Of a stretch of 64,000 nt of DNA, positions 8,907-18,738 are shown piece after piece. Origin of the DNA: Barthelona sp. PCE. Taxonomy: Eukaryota > Metamonada: BaSk clade. The stretch is taken from assembly GCA_040285745.1 (NCBI GenBank), contig JAUFOR010000002.1:992001-1056000 (forward strand), given 5' to 3'. The notes below the pieces were generated by a model. The model ran no database searches. It was not told the origin of the DNA and worked only from the letters and a program-made list of their open reading frames with translations. A program made the translations under genes and the position numbers. Each line of letters opens with the position of its first letter. Positions within the stretch are counted from its first letter, which is position 1.

Positions 8907-10649
8907 TTATTCGCAAAGTTGAGGCACGGCTCTGTGCAGCACAGTATCCGCCAGGCGGTACAGCGATAGTGGGGCGTGCTTCGTAATATATGTGTTTTGA
9001 CCAAACTGAAGCGACATATTCCTGGATACAACTTCTATGAAGAAGTACAACACATTTTTAACACGCTTTTCTTCGCTTAAGCTATTGATAGATAACCCTA
9101 AAACAGTATCTTCACCAATGGGGCGTCTGTATTCGAAGATCTCGTTTCCTACCACGCTTAGTTGTTCATAAACACCAGTAAAATGTGATATACATCTCCT
9201 CAAATCACTATGATCTAACGCTGTCAATGGATACTGCACAACGTGGAGCAACTTCTTGATAACCCTGATCGTTGAGGGATTACACAGCATCGACTCCTTG
9301 CTGAGTAAGTAATCACATGCATTGTGCATTGTGTTCACGCTCCAATCTGGCAGTGCTAACAAGAAAGTCCACTCACATAGCTGGATGTTTCCTGAAAGCC
9401 TTGCATACAAGAACGCGTCTGTGAAGGAACACGCCTCGGTGAAGTGTAGAGCGATGGATCCAAATAGCAAATAGTCTGGAATACAAACATCCGCAAAAAT
9501 TTTTGAGTAAGGGTCTGCAAGCAGCTCGAGAGCTCTCTGTTTATGTAAAGACATTGCATCATCTCCATTAATGATAGAAGACATGCTGATGCCCTTCAAC
9601 ACCAAGGACAAAAGGTTGTAATGATCGTCGCCCAGTAATGCAGCATAAAGTGCACACTTAATCTGTTCCTGTTGCAAAAAGTATGGTACCACTTTGGCCA
9701 TCTCCCTCTGAAAATCTGCAGTATTGATAGACACGATCATACGCTGAAGATCTGAAAAAACGCCAACATCAGTGGCTGAACCGACGCTACGATAAAGAAC
9801 GTACATACATAGCTCATTCATATGGTTATTCTCCAGTTCAGCATGTGCGTTAACAAAATCCTTGATTGGAGCATGCGTCGGCAAGTAGAAGGTTAATGCA
9901 GACAGAGTTAGAAGCCAATGCAGTGTAGATTTAGACTCATCCTGAAAAACGCTGGGATCACCGCAAAGCATGCTTAGGACATCGACCATGACCAACTCTT
10001 CGCCCACCGGTGGTTTTCTCTTTTCTACATAACTGTTTAGTGTATCACGAAGGAAAACATTACGGCATGTTGTCAACAGAGACGCAAGTCGGCCTTTCTT
10101 CAGCTTGAGGGCAATGGAAGACGCCGTGAGGAGATCGTTGGATAACATACTAAACACGAGCTTTGCCTCAATAACCGAGGTGTAACGCTTTATCAATACA
10201 TCCATAATCTCTTGCTTGTGTCGGTTTAAGCAGTCAAATATCCACTCCAAAAACCTCTCGCTACGATTGTCCGACTGTAATACGTGCATAAGGGTCAAGA
10301 CATCAACAAATGAAGATGCGCTAAGACCTTTTACGCTCTGAATGAAGTGATCGAATTTTTCACTACAAAAAAGCAGCCTTGACTCCTTAAATTCGCTGTT
10401 TTCGAACAAGAAATCCATCAAAAACTCTTCATCTCTGCGTTGCATGAGCTTAGCATCTTCAACTGTAGTTTGAATATTTGCAGTCTTTGCACCAGGGCCG
10501 AAAACATCGTTCACGGTCTGTGGATTTAATGAAAATCCCGCAAGTGTCGTTGAACTAATGCCAAATTTTCCTTTCTTCCGTTTAAGACCTTTTGACTTAG
10601 TAAGGGGATCATTGTGCTTACGGCTCGAGAAATTAAGCTTAGTTTGCAT
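8907..10649 (-). CDS. Nup96-like helical nucleoporin (candidate)
   Basis: A 580-residue, all-helical protein. The middle part has the pattern of the Nup96/Nup145C domain (PF12110): a helix pair with ASSIALKLKKGRLASLL, then a VDVLSMLCGDPSVF block, then STLHWLLTLSALTFYLP. These correspond to the family's RLALLL, LLAG and W-alpha-LHLWY signatures. Nup96 is a scaffold protein of the Y complex of the nuclear pore. No GLFG-repeat or autoproteolytic Nup98 part precedes it; the N-terminus is short, basic and rich in Ser/Lys. It could instead be another alpha-solenoid protein. The promoter motif sits 9 bases before the ATG. Confidence 0.5.
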   Translation of the reverse strand: MQTKLNFSSRKHNDPLTKSKGLKRKKGKFGISSTTLAGFSLNPQTVNDVFGPGAKTANIQTTVEDAKLMQRRDEEFLMDFLFENSEFKESRLLFCSEKFDHFIQSVKGLSASSFVDVLTLMHVLQSDNRSERFLEWIFDCLNRHKQEIMDVLIKRYTSVIEAKLVFSMLSNDLLTASSIALKLKKGRLASLLTTCRNVFLRDTLNSYVEKRKPPVGEELVMVDVLSMLCGDPSVFQDESKSTLHWLLTLSALTFYLPTHAPIKDFVNAHAELENNHMNELCMYVLYRSVGSATDVGVFSDLQRMIVSINTADFQREMAKVVPYFLQQEQIKCALYAALLGDDHYNLLSLVLKGISMSSIINGDDAMSLHKQRALELLADPYSKIFADVCIPDYLLFGSIALHFTEACSFTDAFLYARLSGNIQLCEWTFLLALPDWSVNTMHNACDYLLSKESMLCNPSTIRVIKKLLHVVQYPLTALDHSDLRRCISHFTGVYEQLSVVGNEIFEYRRPIGEDTVLGLSINSLSEEKRVKNVLYFFIEVVSRNMSLQFGQNTYITKHAPLSLYRLADTVLHRAVPQLCE

Positions 10650-10650
10650 T

Positions 10651-10668
10651 GTGAAAAGGGTAAAAAAG
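10651..10668 (-). promoter_or_regulatory. CCTTTT initiator-like motif of the Nup96-like gene
   Basis: Sense strand reads CTTTTTTACCCTTTTCAC. The second C is 9 bases before the ATG, implying a very short leader. Confidence 0.55.
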
Positions 10669-10680
10669 TCAATGACACTG

Positions 10681-11760
10681 TCAGAACTTTATTTTTTTTT
10701 GATAGGTATTTTTCTTAAATTTATCAGCCGTAAAACGGGATACTCTGACTCTGTTGGGTTGTGTTGGTGTTAATTCAGTGTTCACTATGCTTGAAATTGT
10801 TGATGTATTGTTTAATAACATCGAATTCAATTGAGAGCTCATAACATTAGCTTTCTTTCTAACTAAATCTTTCCTGCGCTTTTTCTCGTCTCTGTCTCTG
10901 CGCTTTAAACTCTCAAGATGCTTCTTTTGTTCCATATGTTGTTGACGGAAGACTTTCAACTGTTTCTTCAGTGCTTTGCTCTTTCTTTTGTACTTTTCAA
11001 CCGATTCCAGCAGCTCAGACTTCTCTTTGACCTCATTAAAGCTCTCTAATCGATCAATAAGAGAAAAATATGTTGCAACCGACTGCTCAATTGCTCTACA
11101 ACTAGCTCCTTTTTCCTCTGCTTCTCCTTCCTCTTCCTCCTTCTCTTTGTCTTCTATGACACTAATAGCGGGTATGTTGGCGACTTCTCGTTCCTCTAAA
11201 TCAGCAAGAATATCAAGAAATGGAGTCAGCCTTGTGAATGAAACCTCATTCACACCTTTAGCAGTGATCAAACTATCTACTTGATCTGATGTGACCTTTT
11301 CCTGCTCAGTCAGCTCATCCAAGTCTGCTGACATTATATCCTTCAAATCTTTGTGTTGACTTATCCGCTCTCTTATTGTACTGATATTCTCTGATACAAT
11401 CATTGACCTTTCCTTTAAGATTTTGCAGGTTTTGAGTACCATGGAGTGATCGCTGTCATCTAAAATAAGCTTTTGACTGATATCAAGCCCAAAAATTCGA
11501 TGGAAACGGTTAACTGTTGGTTTTCGGCAACATGGACATGAATATATATTGACAACGCCCTGTATCTTCCCATTTGCCAGTTCAAGTTCAACTTCCTGAT
11601 CAAAACATCGCTTATGCAATAATCGTCCACAATTACACCCTGCAAATCCCACATAATCATGCTCTAGATCTGTAAACAGTGACGTCCCGCATATGGCACA
11701 CCTGTTCAAGCTAATTTGTTCCGATATATTTAAAGAATAAGAACGAAAAGCCAAAAACAA
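10681..11760 (-). CDS. RING-finger coiled-coil protein, TRAIP-like; no ATG at its 5' end
   Basis: The frame encodes a RING finger starting near residue 21 (CAICGTSLF, then GFAGCNCGRLLHKRCF, then CPCCRKPTVNRFHRIFGLD) followed by about 250 residues of coiled coil and a basic tail. A RING ending in CPxCR and leading into a short hydrophobic F-x-LD segment and then a coiled coil resembles TRAIP, an E3 ligase acting at stalled replisomes, but assignment is tentative. The frame stays open to a TGA at 11794-11796 yet holds no ATG before the RING; the first in-frame ATG is about 105 codons in. The 5' end given here is a TTG and is not a claimed start. A spliced first exon or a frame error is likely. 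Confidence 0.6.
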   Translation of the reverse strand: MFLAFRSYSLNISEQISLNRCAICGTSLFTDLEHDYVGFAGCNCGRLLHKRCFDQEVELELANGKIQGVVNIYSCPCCRKPTVNRFHRIFGLDISQKLILDDSDHSMVLKTCKILKERSMIVSENISTIRERISQHKDLKDIMSADLDELTEQEKVTSDQVDSLITAKGVNEVSFTRLTPFLDILADLEEREVANIPAISVIEDKEKEEEEGEAEEKGASCRAIEQSVATYFSLIDRLESFNEVKEKSELLESVEKYKRKSKALKKQLKVFRQQHMEQKKHLESLKRRDRDEKKRRKDLVRKKANVMSSQLNSMLLNNTSTISSIVNTELTPTQPNRVRVSRFTADKFKKNTYQKKIKF

Positions 11761-11830
11761 TTCGTATTCCTCTTTTTCACTCTTTTTCTGTTTTCAAAAG
11801 TCGTTGAATTTATTGCATTATTCTGTTTTT

Positions 11831-14800
11831 ATGCAGTTTTTATTTTTTTTAACAACATTTCTCATTTTTACCAACGTATTTGGGTTCACGGGGATAAAGA
11901 ATGATGTTAGACCAACAGAGGTGAACTTATTTGTTCCAACAGAGTCTAATATTCATTCTAAATACCACATTCTAAACATAGACATGTTCAAAAATTGTCA
12001 TATAGCTTGTGGTCCATACAACGGCTTATTCCGTGTCAAAACTACGTGTTCTGAGGCTGGTAACAGTCGGAAATACGACGTTATTACATATGCAACAAAC
12101 CACAAGGCACACAACTGCCCACAAGGTATCACATACCTAAAAAGAGACATTGATGATGAAAGTTTATTTGAAGTTGTTCAATTAGAGGATATAGTAGATT
12201 TTTTCGATGGAAATTACAGTATTTCATCGAGAAATAATTTTAAGACTCTTGGATACAGCAATTTAGTATCCAGTAGCAAACACTCAACGATGTGGAACGA
12301 CCCAGATAATGAGTTCATCAACTTGATCAACAGCGGTATTGTCTTCAACGGAGGGTTGGAGATACAGTTCACAAAGGAAATCGGTGTGACAAAATTCATT
12401 TTTCACACTTCCATGACCGTCACACAATTAATGACAACCCACTGGGACGTGAACAAGGAGCGTGTGATGCTTGAACAGTTTGATTTACTCATGGACAGAA
12501 CCTTTGTCATATATTTCGATGTGATCCCCGTTAACATAAATCTTAAATGCACTTTAAACTCAAAGTTCATCCCCATCACGTTTCGGTCCAATCTTAAGTA
12601 CACTGGAGATGTTTCTACAACTGTTTTAACCGAGGTTTATGCAGATTATCGTCATGGTAGCCGCTTCATATCATCTGTAAGTTCAGTATTACAGAAACAC
12701 AGTGTTGATACAAAAGCCTTGTCCACACGAGTGGAGGCGGAGTTTAACGTTACAACTGAGTATATTTTTGCAGTAGTCTTAAAGCAGCAGGAGTTGTTCT
12801 CGTTCACGACGGCCAATATACTTCACTATCACATTCTTGCCAATACGGTGCTCTGCCCCGACGACAACATACAGAACAATCTGAAGTGGCAAAGTTTTGC
12901 TACTTTTACGGTTCCGAATCAAGTTATTGTTACTTCTACGTCGAATTACCTCACGTTACCATTTGCCCCATCGAGCGCATATTTCTCATCAAAGATTGCA
13001 TATGACATGGTCTTGGGGTGTCTGAACAGCGTGGATTATCTAAGTCAGCAGCGTATCTTGGAGCATTGGGAGAAGGACAGTAACCTTGTTGCATTTGTCC
13101 CAAACGTTACTTTAAGCAGTATAGTCCAGGAAGGGTCGCTAGTGTACATCACAATGCATTGTTCCAACACGCCAAAGGTTGTCAGGACACCGTATGTGAC
13201 GGTCACTGAGCTTGGTCGTCTTGCCACCTTCGATCACCAGTTTGTGTTTCCATTCTCGGCGTCGATGGCGTGTTCCATCAGCGTGAGCGTTGATTCGTTC
13301 ACTGGCAGGCGCGACCTGACAACGTGGAACATCAGGCCTGTCTCTGAGTTCAAACTGGCCAAGAGCAATATAACCAGTTTGTGTCGTATTGGTACGAACT
13401 CAGCGTGCTTTGACTTTCTGTTGGTTCATCCGCTTGCGTCAAATAGGTGGTTTCATGTACATTTTCCATTGTTTTTTACGCTTCGTACTTCTTTGTCGCT
13501 GAGTTCAGGAGCATACATTCTCCCCAAAATCAACGTCAGGAAAGTTCGAAAGGAGGCGCAAATCGATGCCGACTACATTAACCTCATGGGACATGTGGAC
13601 CTGATACCTGGTGCAGATTGTGTATACCCGGATAGTGCTCGCTGCATTCGTATTCCATTAGACTTCTCATCCAGCAACGACATCGATCTCTCAGTCATAG
13701 ACAATTATTTCATTGCTGAAATCACAAGGATAAAGCACAGTGAGAGCCTTGATATGGGATACCAGCTGTTTGTCAAGCGGAGCACACAACGTGAGTGGAT
13801 CTCTTTAGGTAAGTATGTTAGCAATGATGTTCAAACATCATTTTTTGTTGGGTCCCCATTCCACAGTGATTCGGTAAGTATCATGGTGGAAAACGCGCTC
13901 ACGAGGAAGGAGATCTGCCGAATGGTCATCACTACAGATCAAACAAACTCAAACATCGAGGCCGCATGCCAGTCCACTACTGGATTGCGTTTTCACATTA
14001 CGCTCCAGCTGAAGAACTCTACCGAGGTTGGAACGGTCACATTCTACTCGAGTGAGGCACTGATTCAGGATACAAAGATCAGTAGATTCTGTCAGAGGTT
14101 CTGGTCGTGCAGCTGCGCCTTTTTCTTGAACAAATACTCCATAAACGATTTCACAGTCAAGTACAGTACTGATTTTGTTATTGATTCGCATCGAATTGCG
14201 CGCATGGACCTTGAGCAGGAGACTGAGACGGTTATCTACATTGGGTCACAGTTCTTCTCGTTCACCGAAAATATTCTAATTAAGGTGAATGGCGACGACA
14301 ACGCAGACGCCATACCCCTCATCACTGTGTTTTGCAATAAGAACTTTACTGGATCAAGTGACGTAGGATATGTTGAGCTTTCTACCAAAAACACAGATGT
14401 CCAGATCGTCCTATCTACATTAGAGCGTTCTTTCTTCGGATCGCTGCTCATTTACCCTATTCACAACGTCAGGCATGCCGATGTGATCCAGCCCTTTATA
14501 TATCCAATCATTTTAAGATTCCCCGTACTGCACTACTACTATATTTCCATTTCGACAACAGAGAACGCCATGGCGGAGCTGTACCGTGTCGGTTCCCTCC
14601 GTGACTCGTTCGTTCCGTTTGATGCGTTCGTTGTGAACAACCCCGTTCATTTCCAGCTGGACAACGACAACCAGATTTTCTTGCAACTCAGCACAAACTA
14701 CCCGTCTCTGTTCCTGACGCTCCGCTACGGGCAGACAATGAAGCCGGGTAGGCTTTATAGGGCTCAAGAGCACTGGAACTCAACATACTTTATCCTGGAG

Positions 14801-15739
14801 CATAGCGCCAACAAGAACAACAAGTTCTTTGCGAGCTGGGACCTTGCTGTTTCCACTGCATACTACATATGTAACGATACACGCAGCGTTTTAGTAACTG
14901 GAATTTCAACGCTGCCAGCGTGTGAAAATGATGTTATACTATATATGCCAGAGGTGATTAGAGGAAATATAGTTTTTGGTCACTTTGTTGAGCCTCTTGT
15001 CAACTCCACGGGCCTGTATATGGCTGGAGGACTACTGCTTGTTAATGACAAGGATATCAGTTCCAGCGACATCTTTACAATTTCGAGCAGATATGTTCCA
15101 GAGGTGATTCACACGAACGGGCACACGTCACAGTGCGTGCGTCTTTCTGAGGCGGAGGACGGGATGGTGACCTCAAAATGCGTTCTGTTCCAAAGGAGTC
15201 AAGCTGTGATCATACAAACAACGTCTACTGGTCTTGTTTTCTTAGAGAAATCTGAATTCAAGTCACTCTCCAATTATATCCCTGCATATTACACGCAGAC
15301 GGAGTCATGGAATCAGGGGACCAAGTTTGCAGTCAAGCTACCACCGAACTACGTCATGCATCCAGACTTTCTCTCCTCTTTCTTCTATGTCAATATCACG
15401 TGTGATTCGAGCCTAGCGTTTGGGTCTCTCGCAGAAAGCGGAATAGACACGGTTTACATATTCCTTGTCAGTGGTTCAGTCAGCAAGAACGAACGTTGTT
15501 TCTTTACTTTGCCTTACTCCAGCACAACTTTCCCTAACGCAGAGGTCACAGTGGAGTTTGTCCACATTAACCAAAAGCAATGGATCGACTGGGTTTATAC
15601 AAGCATCCTAGTTGTTGCTGTTTTCTTCGGTGCACTCTTAATTACACTGCAAATTACTCAAAAGGAAGACAGAGATGATATTGGCGATCCCTATTTGTAT
15701 CAGCTATTCATCCACCAAGTTCAGACAGACCTACTTTAA
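11831..15739 (+). CDS. Very large type I membrane glycoprotein with YxxPhi-type tail
   Basis: A 1302-residue protein. The ATG at 11831 begins a clear signal peptide (hydrophobic residues 2-17); nine more codons lie open upstream but lack an ATG. The ectodomain is beta-rich with many Asn-X-Ser/Thr sites and cysteines and no repeat I can define. A single membrane helix lies about 50 residues from the end, followed by a short acidic tail containing DPYLYQLF, which includes tyrosine-based sorting motifs of the YxxPhi type. It is probably a surface or endosomal protein. No family was recognised. Its stop codon overlaps the stop of the convergent SPRY gene. Confidence 0.7.
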   Translation: MQFLFFLTTFLIFTNVFGFTGIKNDVRPTEVNLFVPTESNIHSKYHILNIDMFKNCHIACGPYNGLFRVKTTCSEAGNSRKYDVITYATNHKAHNCPQGITYLKRDIDDESLFEVVQLEDIVDFFDGNYSISSRNNFKTLGYSNLVSSSKHSTMWNDPDNEFINLINSGIVFNGGLEIQFTKEIGVTKFIFHTSMTVTQLMTTHWDVNKERVMLEQFDLLMDRTFVIYFDVIPVNINLKCTLNSKFIPITFRSNLKYTGDVSTTVLTEVYADYRHGSRFISSVSSVLQKHSVDTKALSTRVEAEFNVTTEYIFAVVLKQQELFSFTTANILHYHILANTVLCPDDNIQNNLKWQSFATFTVPNQVIVTSTSNYLTLPFAPSSAYFSSKIAYDMVLGCLNSVDYLSQQRILEHWEKDSNLVAFVPNVTLSSIVQEGSLVYITMHCSNTPKVVRTPYVTVTELGRLATFDHQFVFPFSASMACSISVSVDSFTGRRDLTTWNIRPVSEFKLAKSNITSLCRIGTNSACFDFLLVHPLASNRWFHVHFPLFFTLRTSLSLSSGAYILPKINVRKVRKEAQIDADYINLMGHVDLIPGADCVYPDSARCIRIPLDFSSSNDIDLSVIDNYFIAEITRIKHSESLDMGYQLFVKRSTQREWISLGKYVSNDVQTSFFVGSPFHSDSVSIMVENALTRKEICRMVITTDQTNSNIEAACQSTTGLRFHITLQLKNSTEVGTVTFYSSEALIQDTKISRFCQRFWSCSCAFFLNKYSINDFTVKYSTDFVIDSHRIARMDLEQETETVIYIGSQFFSFTENILIKVNGDDNADAIPLITVFCNKNFTGSSDVGYVELSTKNTDVQIVLSTLERSFFGSLLIYPIHNVRHADVIQPFIYPIILRFPVLHYYYISISTTENAMAELYRVGSLRDSFVPFDAFVVNNPVHFQLDNDNQIFLQLSTNYPSLFLTLRYGQTMKPGRLYRAQEHWNSTYFILEHSANKNNKFFASWDLAVSTAYYICNDTRSVLVTGISTLPACENDVILYMPEVIRGNIVFGHFVEPLVNSTGLYMAGGLLLVNDKDISSSDIFTISSRYVPEVIHTNGHTSQCVRLSEAEDGMVTSKCVLFQRSQAVIIQTTSTGLVFLEKSEFKSLSNYIPAYYTQTESWNQGTKFAVKLPPNYVMHPDFLSSFFYVNITCDSSLAFGSLAESGIDTVYIFLVSGSVSKNERCFFTLPYSSTTFPNAEVTVEFVHINQKQWIDWVYTSILVVAVFFGALLITLQITQKEDRDDIGDPYLYQLFIHQVQTDLL

Positions 15740-17763
15740 GTTCTGTCAGCAACTAGCGTCTCAACACATGGTAAATAGTTACCTGCACATCTAAATTGGA
15801 AGGGGCCTGCCAAGTTAAACGTCACACTGACTTGTGCATTAGCGTTTGTTGCGTACATCATGATTGTCGGGTATATTTCAAACGTAGACGCGGAGAAGGG
15901 GATGTAATCCTGCTCTGTAGCTGCAATTCGGACCATTTCTCCGTTGACCATAAAGATAACGTTCTTTCCGTCCACGTCAATACCGACTCCCACAACGTCA
16001 CCAACACCAAACACGACGTTGGTCTCGTACGACTTACCGTTGGCGTGCATCCTACCGTCATTCATAATCATCATTCCGTACTCATCATTTTCTGTTTTTT
16101 GAAGACCAACAACGGTGTTTTCAACGTCTTCCCTGGCGAAATCAACCCCAACGCCAACAATTACACGGTCTTGTAATGCAGCGCCATCAATAGAAATTGT
16201 AAAGAATGATTTAGCTGATATATGCTGAGTGATTGGTTGAGACAATCGCACGTACGAAATCTGGAACGGTTTACGGATGATTGCACTGAGTCCAGTGATT
16301 TCCACAGCGTCTTTCATCGATTCATAAGCAACGACAATAGCCAGATCAGGGTTTGCCTTTGATCTTCTTGTGATTTCGGATTCAACAAGATCTCTAAACT
16401 CGTTCTCATCGTGCACTAATAAATTACGAAGCTGGGCGTTCGTCATCTTCAAATACTGTGTCGATGCAGCCTTCCTTCTCACATTCAATTCAATCCTGAC
16501 GAGATCCCGACGAATACTTGGCTTATCAACTTCGAGAAGCTTCCGCAGATAGTACACTGACAGCTGACTGAGGATTGCGCGATAAGTTTGATCGCTCAGT
16601 ATTGTATTCTCACGAAGGGGTTCAGACTCTATGTAAGTGTCAAAATGCTTAACGATTTCGTTGATGGCTGATCGCTTGATGTCGAATGCCTGCAGATCTT
16701 CAGCCAACAGCAATACTTTGACCGCGCTGTTGCGGAAAACCTGGTTGACTTCATACTTGAGCTTATCCAGTTCGGTCTCCAACCGTTCCGATTCCCTGTG
16801 CCTGCTTTTCTCAGTTATCTCCTCAATGCGCTCAAACTGGTTGTTAAAAAACGCTTCGACTCCATTTGTAATATTCTTCCATAGCCCATTTATCTCCCCG
16901 TTCTTCTTCTCCTTAAGCATCTGATATTTGGTCCTGATCAGCCTGATCTCGTCTTCAAACTTACGGTCCAGCTCTCCGTTCACCTCGCTGAGCATCTGAA
17001 CTCTCAATGAATCTGCATAATCAAATCTATGCGACATTGCTTTGCGGAAAGTTCCTACGATAGCCTCCTTGTGAAGTTCAAATGTGTTTTCCAGATCGTG
17101 CAGCTGGCGGGTCAGCTCTCGCTCCTTTAGGTGAATCCCGGGGTTCATGCAGCACTGCAAAAAACGCATGAAATTTGAGTATTCAAAGTGGTTATACGTA
17201 CGGCTGCCCTCATATTCTGCTGTCATGTCGCTCAGGACAACATGCTGCACCTGCTTGACCCCAGCAAACGCATATCCCTCTGTCTGCCGAGCGAGATACT
17301 CACTTTGCTCTGCTAATGGACCCAAACTGGTTACAAATGTCTTTGTAGGAAACCCGTACCCCTCAAGGGTGATCTTCACCTTCTGACCGTTCGTGTCAGG
17401 GGCCTCAGCCTCCGACTCTTTCTGACCATTATCGCTTGTTTTGCTGGTTGTTGTTGTAAACCATCTCTCCAGTAAATCAACCCGGGATTTGTAGATATTC
17501 AGTGAGGTAAGAGCGAGGTAACGGTTATACAGCACGTCTGGCGTGACTTCTGAGCGTGGAAAGTTACTTGGATTCCTCTTCCGACGATGTCCATACATAG
17601 ACACAACCTGGCGCCATGATTTCTTGTCTTGGCCCATCTGCGTGCCTATGATCAGCTCATCTTCAAAAATAGTCCAAGAATCGCGAATAACTTGTTCATA
17701 TAAATGTTTCTCGGATATATCCTTCTTTTTATCATAGTTTGTGTTTAAAGAGGGTACAAACAT
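15736..17763 (-). CDS. Coiled-coil protein with C-terminal SPRY domain
   Basis: A 675-residue protein starting at the ATG at 17763; the frame is open 24 codons further up but without an ATG, and the promoter motif lies in that stretch. The N-terminal third is mixed, and residues about 220-430 are helical and coiled-coil. The last 160 residues form a SPRY fold: GVGVDFAREDVENTVVGL, then NVVFGVGDVVGVGIDVDGK, then VIFMVNGEMV, the usual order of strand motifs. SPRY domains bind proteins and occur in ciliary, ryanodine-receptor and E3-ligase proteins, so function is open. Its TAA stop overlaps the stop of the large membrane protein in a shared TTAA. Confidence 0.7.
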   Translation of the reverse strand: MFVPSLNTNYDKKKDISEKHLYEQVIRDSWTIFEDELIIGTQMGQDKKSWRQVVSMYGHRRKRNPSNFPRSEVTPDVLYNRYLALTSLNIYKSRVDLLERWFTTTTSKTSDNGQKESEAEAPDTNGQKVKITLEGYGFPTKTFVTSLGPLAEQSEYLARQTEGYAFAGVKQVQHVVLSDMTAEYEGSRTYNHFEYSNFMRFLQCCMNPGIHLKERELTRQLHDLENTFELHKEAIVGTFRKAMSHRFDYADSLRVQMLSEVNGELDRKFEDEIRLIRTKYQMLKEKKNGEINGLWKNITNGVEAFFNNQFERIEEITEKSRHRESERLETELDKLKYEVNQVFRNSAVKVLLLAEDLQAFDIKRSAINEIVKHFDTYIESEPLRENTILSDQTYRAILSQLSVYYLRKLLEVDKPSIRRDLVRIELNVRRKAASTQYLKMTNAQLRNLLVHDENEFRDLVESEITRRSKANPDLAIVVAYESMKDAVEITGLSAIIRKPFQISYVRLSQPITQHISAKSFFTISIDGAALQDRVIVGVGVDFAREDVENTVVGLQKTENDEYGMMIMNDGRMHANGKSYETNVVFGVGDVVGVGIDVDGKNVIFMVNGEMVRIAATEQDYIPFSASTFEIYPTIMMYATNANAQVSVTFNLAGPFQFRCAGNYLPCVETLVADRT

Positions 17764-17794
17764 TGCTGAGAGTTCAGACAATGGGCAAAAAAAT

Positions 17795-17811
17795 GTGAAA
17801 AAGGAAGAAAG
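17795..17811 (-). promoter_or_regulatory. CCTTTT initiator-like motif of the SPRY gene
   Basis: Sense strand reads CTTTCTTCCTTTTTCAC. The second C is 40 bases before the ATG at 17763. Confidence 0.5.
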
Positions 17812-17876
17812 CGTTAAAACCTGTTTTGGAGACAAAGTCTTCTTTATTACTCGTTACATTTTATTTTTTAGTATAA

Positions 17877-18461
17877 ATGAGCGAAATTTCTATTTACAGA
17901 GCTCTTTTCAGTAACTACGAGAATGCACCAGTCACTAAAGCATTTTTTAGTACTTTAAACAACATGGACAGCTACATTACACCTTCTGTTCCTGAATTCA
18001 GCTTTTCAACTCCACAAGAGAGCGATTTAAAAACTGAGAATAATCATTTAAAGAAAGAAAACGAAAAATTAGAACAAGAAATCAGATTCATAAAAACGTT
18101 TCTCCATCACCAACTTAATATTCCTGAAGGAACATCCCAGGAAATGATGCGACATCTAAAGAATCAGCAGACCCATCATACACCCGTTGGGCATACCCAC
18201 GCTAAACGAAAACTGCGCCGAGTGAAAAAGATTATTGAACAGAAAGAACGAGCCAATCTATGCCCAATCTGTCTCTCCCATGCCAAAAACGCAATGTTGT
18301 TACCTAGCAGACAAACTGTATGTAACAGCTGCGCAACTGAACTCGTAAATAAGGGTATGAGAGATCCATTCACCAGATCACGAATCGAAAATGTTGTCTA
18401 TGATGCATTAAAGTTTCAAGAAAGCCCTGTTAGAACCAATTTGTTCAGTACACCAAGATAA
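17877..18461 (+). CDS. Small coiled-coil protein with degenerate RING/U-box-like C-terminus
   Basis: A 194-residue protein. Residues about 55-85 form a coiled coil. A basic segment precedes CPICLSHAKNAMLLPS and then CNSCATELVNKG followed by DPFTRSRIENVVYD. This resembles a RING/U-box with only two CxxC pairs and the DP-hydrophobic-R ending of U-boxes, so it may be an E2-binding or U-box-type ubiquitin ligase. The ATG at 17877 is the first in frame. It is the last host gene before the transposon island; its 3' flank is where the first hAT element inserted, 60 bases beyond the stop. Confidence 0.6.
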   Translation: MSEISIYRALFSNYENAPVTKAFFSTLNNMDSYITPSVPEFSFSTPQESDLKTENNHLKKENEKLEQEIRFIKTFLHHQLNIPEGTSQEMMRHLKNQQTHHTPVGHTHAKRKLRRVKKIIEQKERANLCPICLSHAKNAMLLPSRQTVCNSCATELVNKGMRDPFTRSRIENVVYDALKFQESPVRTNLFSTPR

Positions 18462-18521
18462 TCAAAATAAAACTTATTCAACAAAGCTGAATAACAAAGA
18501 AGCAGAAAAAAAATCTTGAAG

Positions 18522-18528
18522 CATTACA
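18522..18528. repeat. Left target-site duplication of hAT element 1
   Basis: CATTACA lies directly outside the left inverted repeat and is repeated exactly at 22775-22781, directly outside the right one. Confidence 0.8.
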
Positions 18529-18546
18529 TAAGGATGCACAAATGCT
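18529..18546 (+). repeat. Left terminal inverted repeat of hAT element 1
   Basis: TAAGGATGCACAAATGCT is identical to the reverse complement of 22757-22774. ATGCT recurs twice in the next 50 bases, a possible subterminal transposase site. Confidence 0.8.
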
Positions 18547-18738
18547 CTCTTTCTTAAAATGACAACACATGCTGAATATGCTAGTCACCAAAATGTACGG
18601 GTAGGTTTGATATTTATTAAGTCTGCTGCTAAAGCGTGTAAAATTGTTTCTTTCGTTTTTTAGGCAAAGATTTTCCAAATTCTCACGTTTCATATACCAG
18701 CTTTTCTTTATATGCACATTAAATCTCAGTAGATCAAC

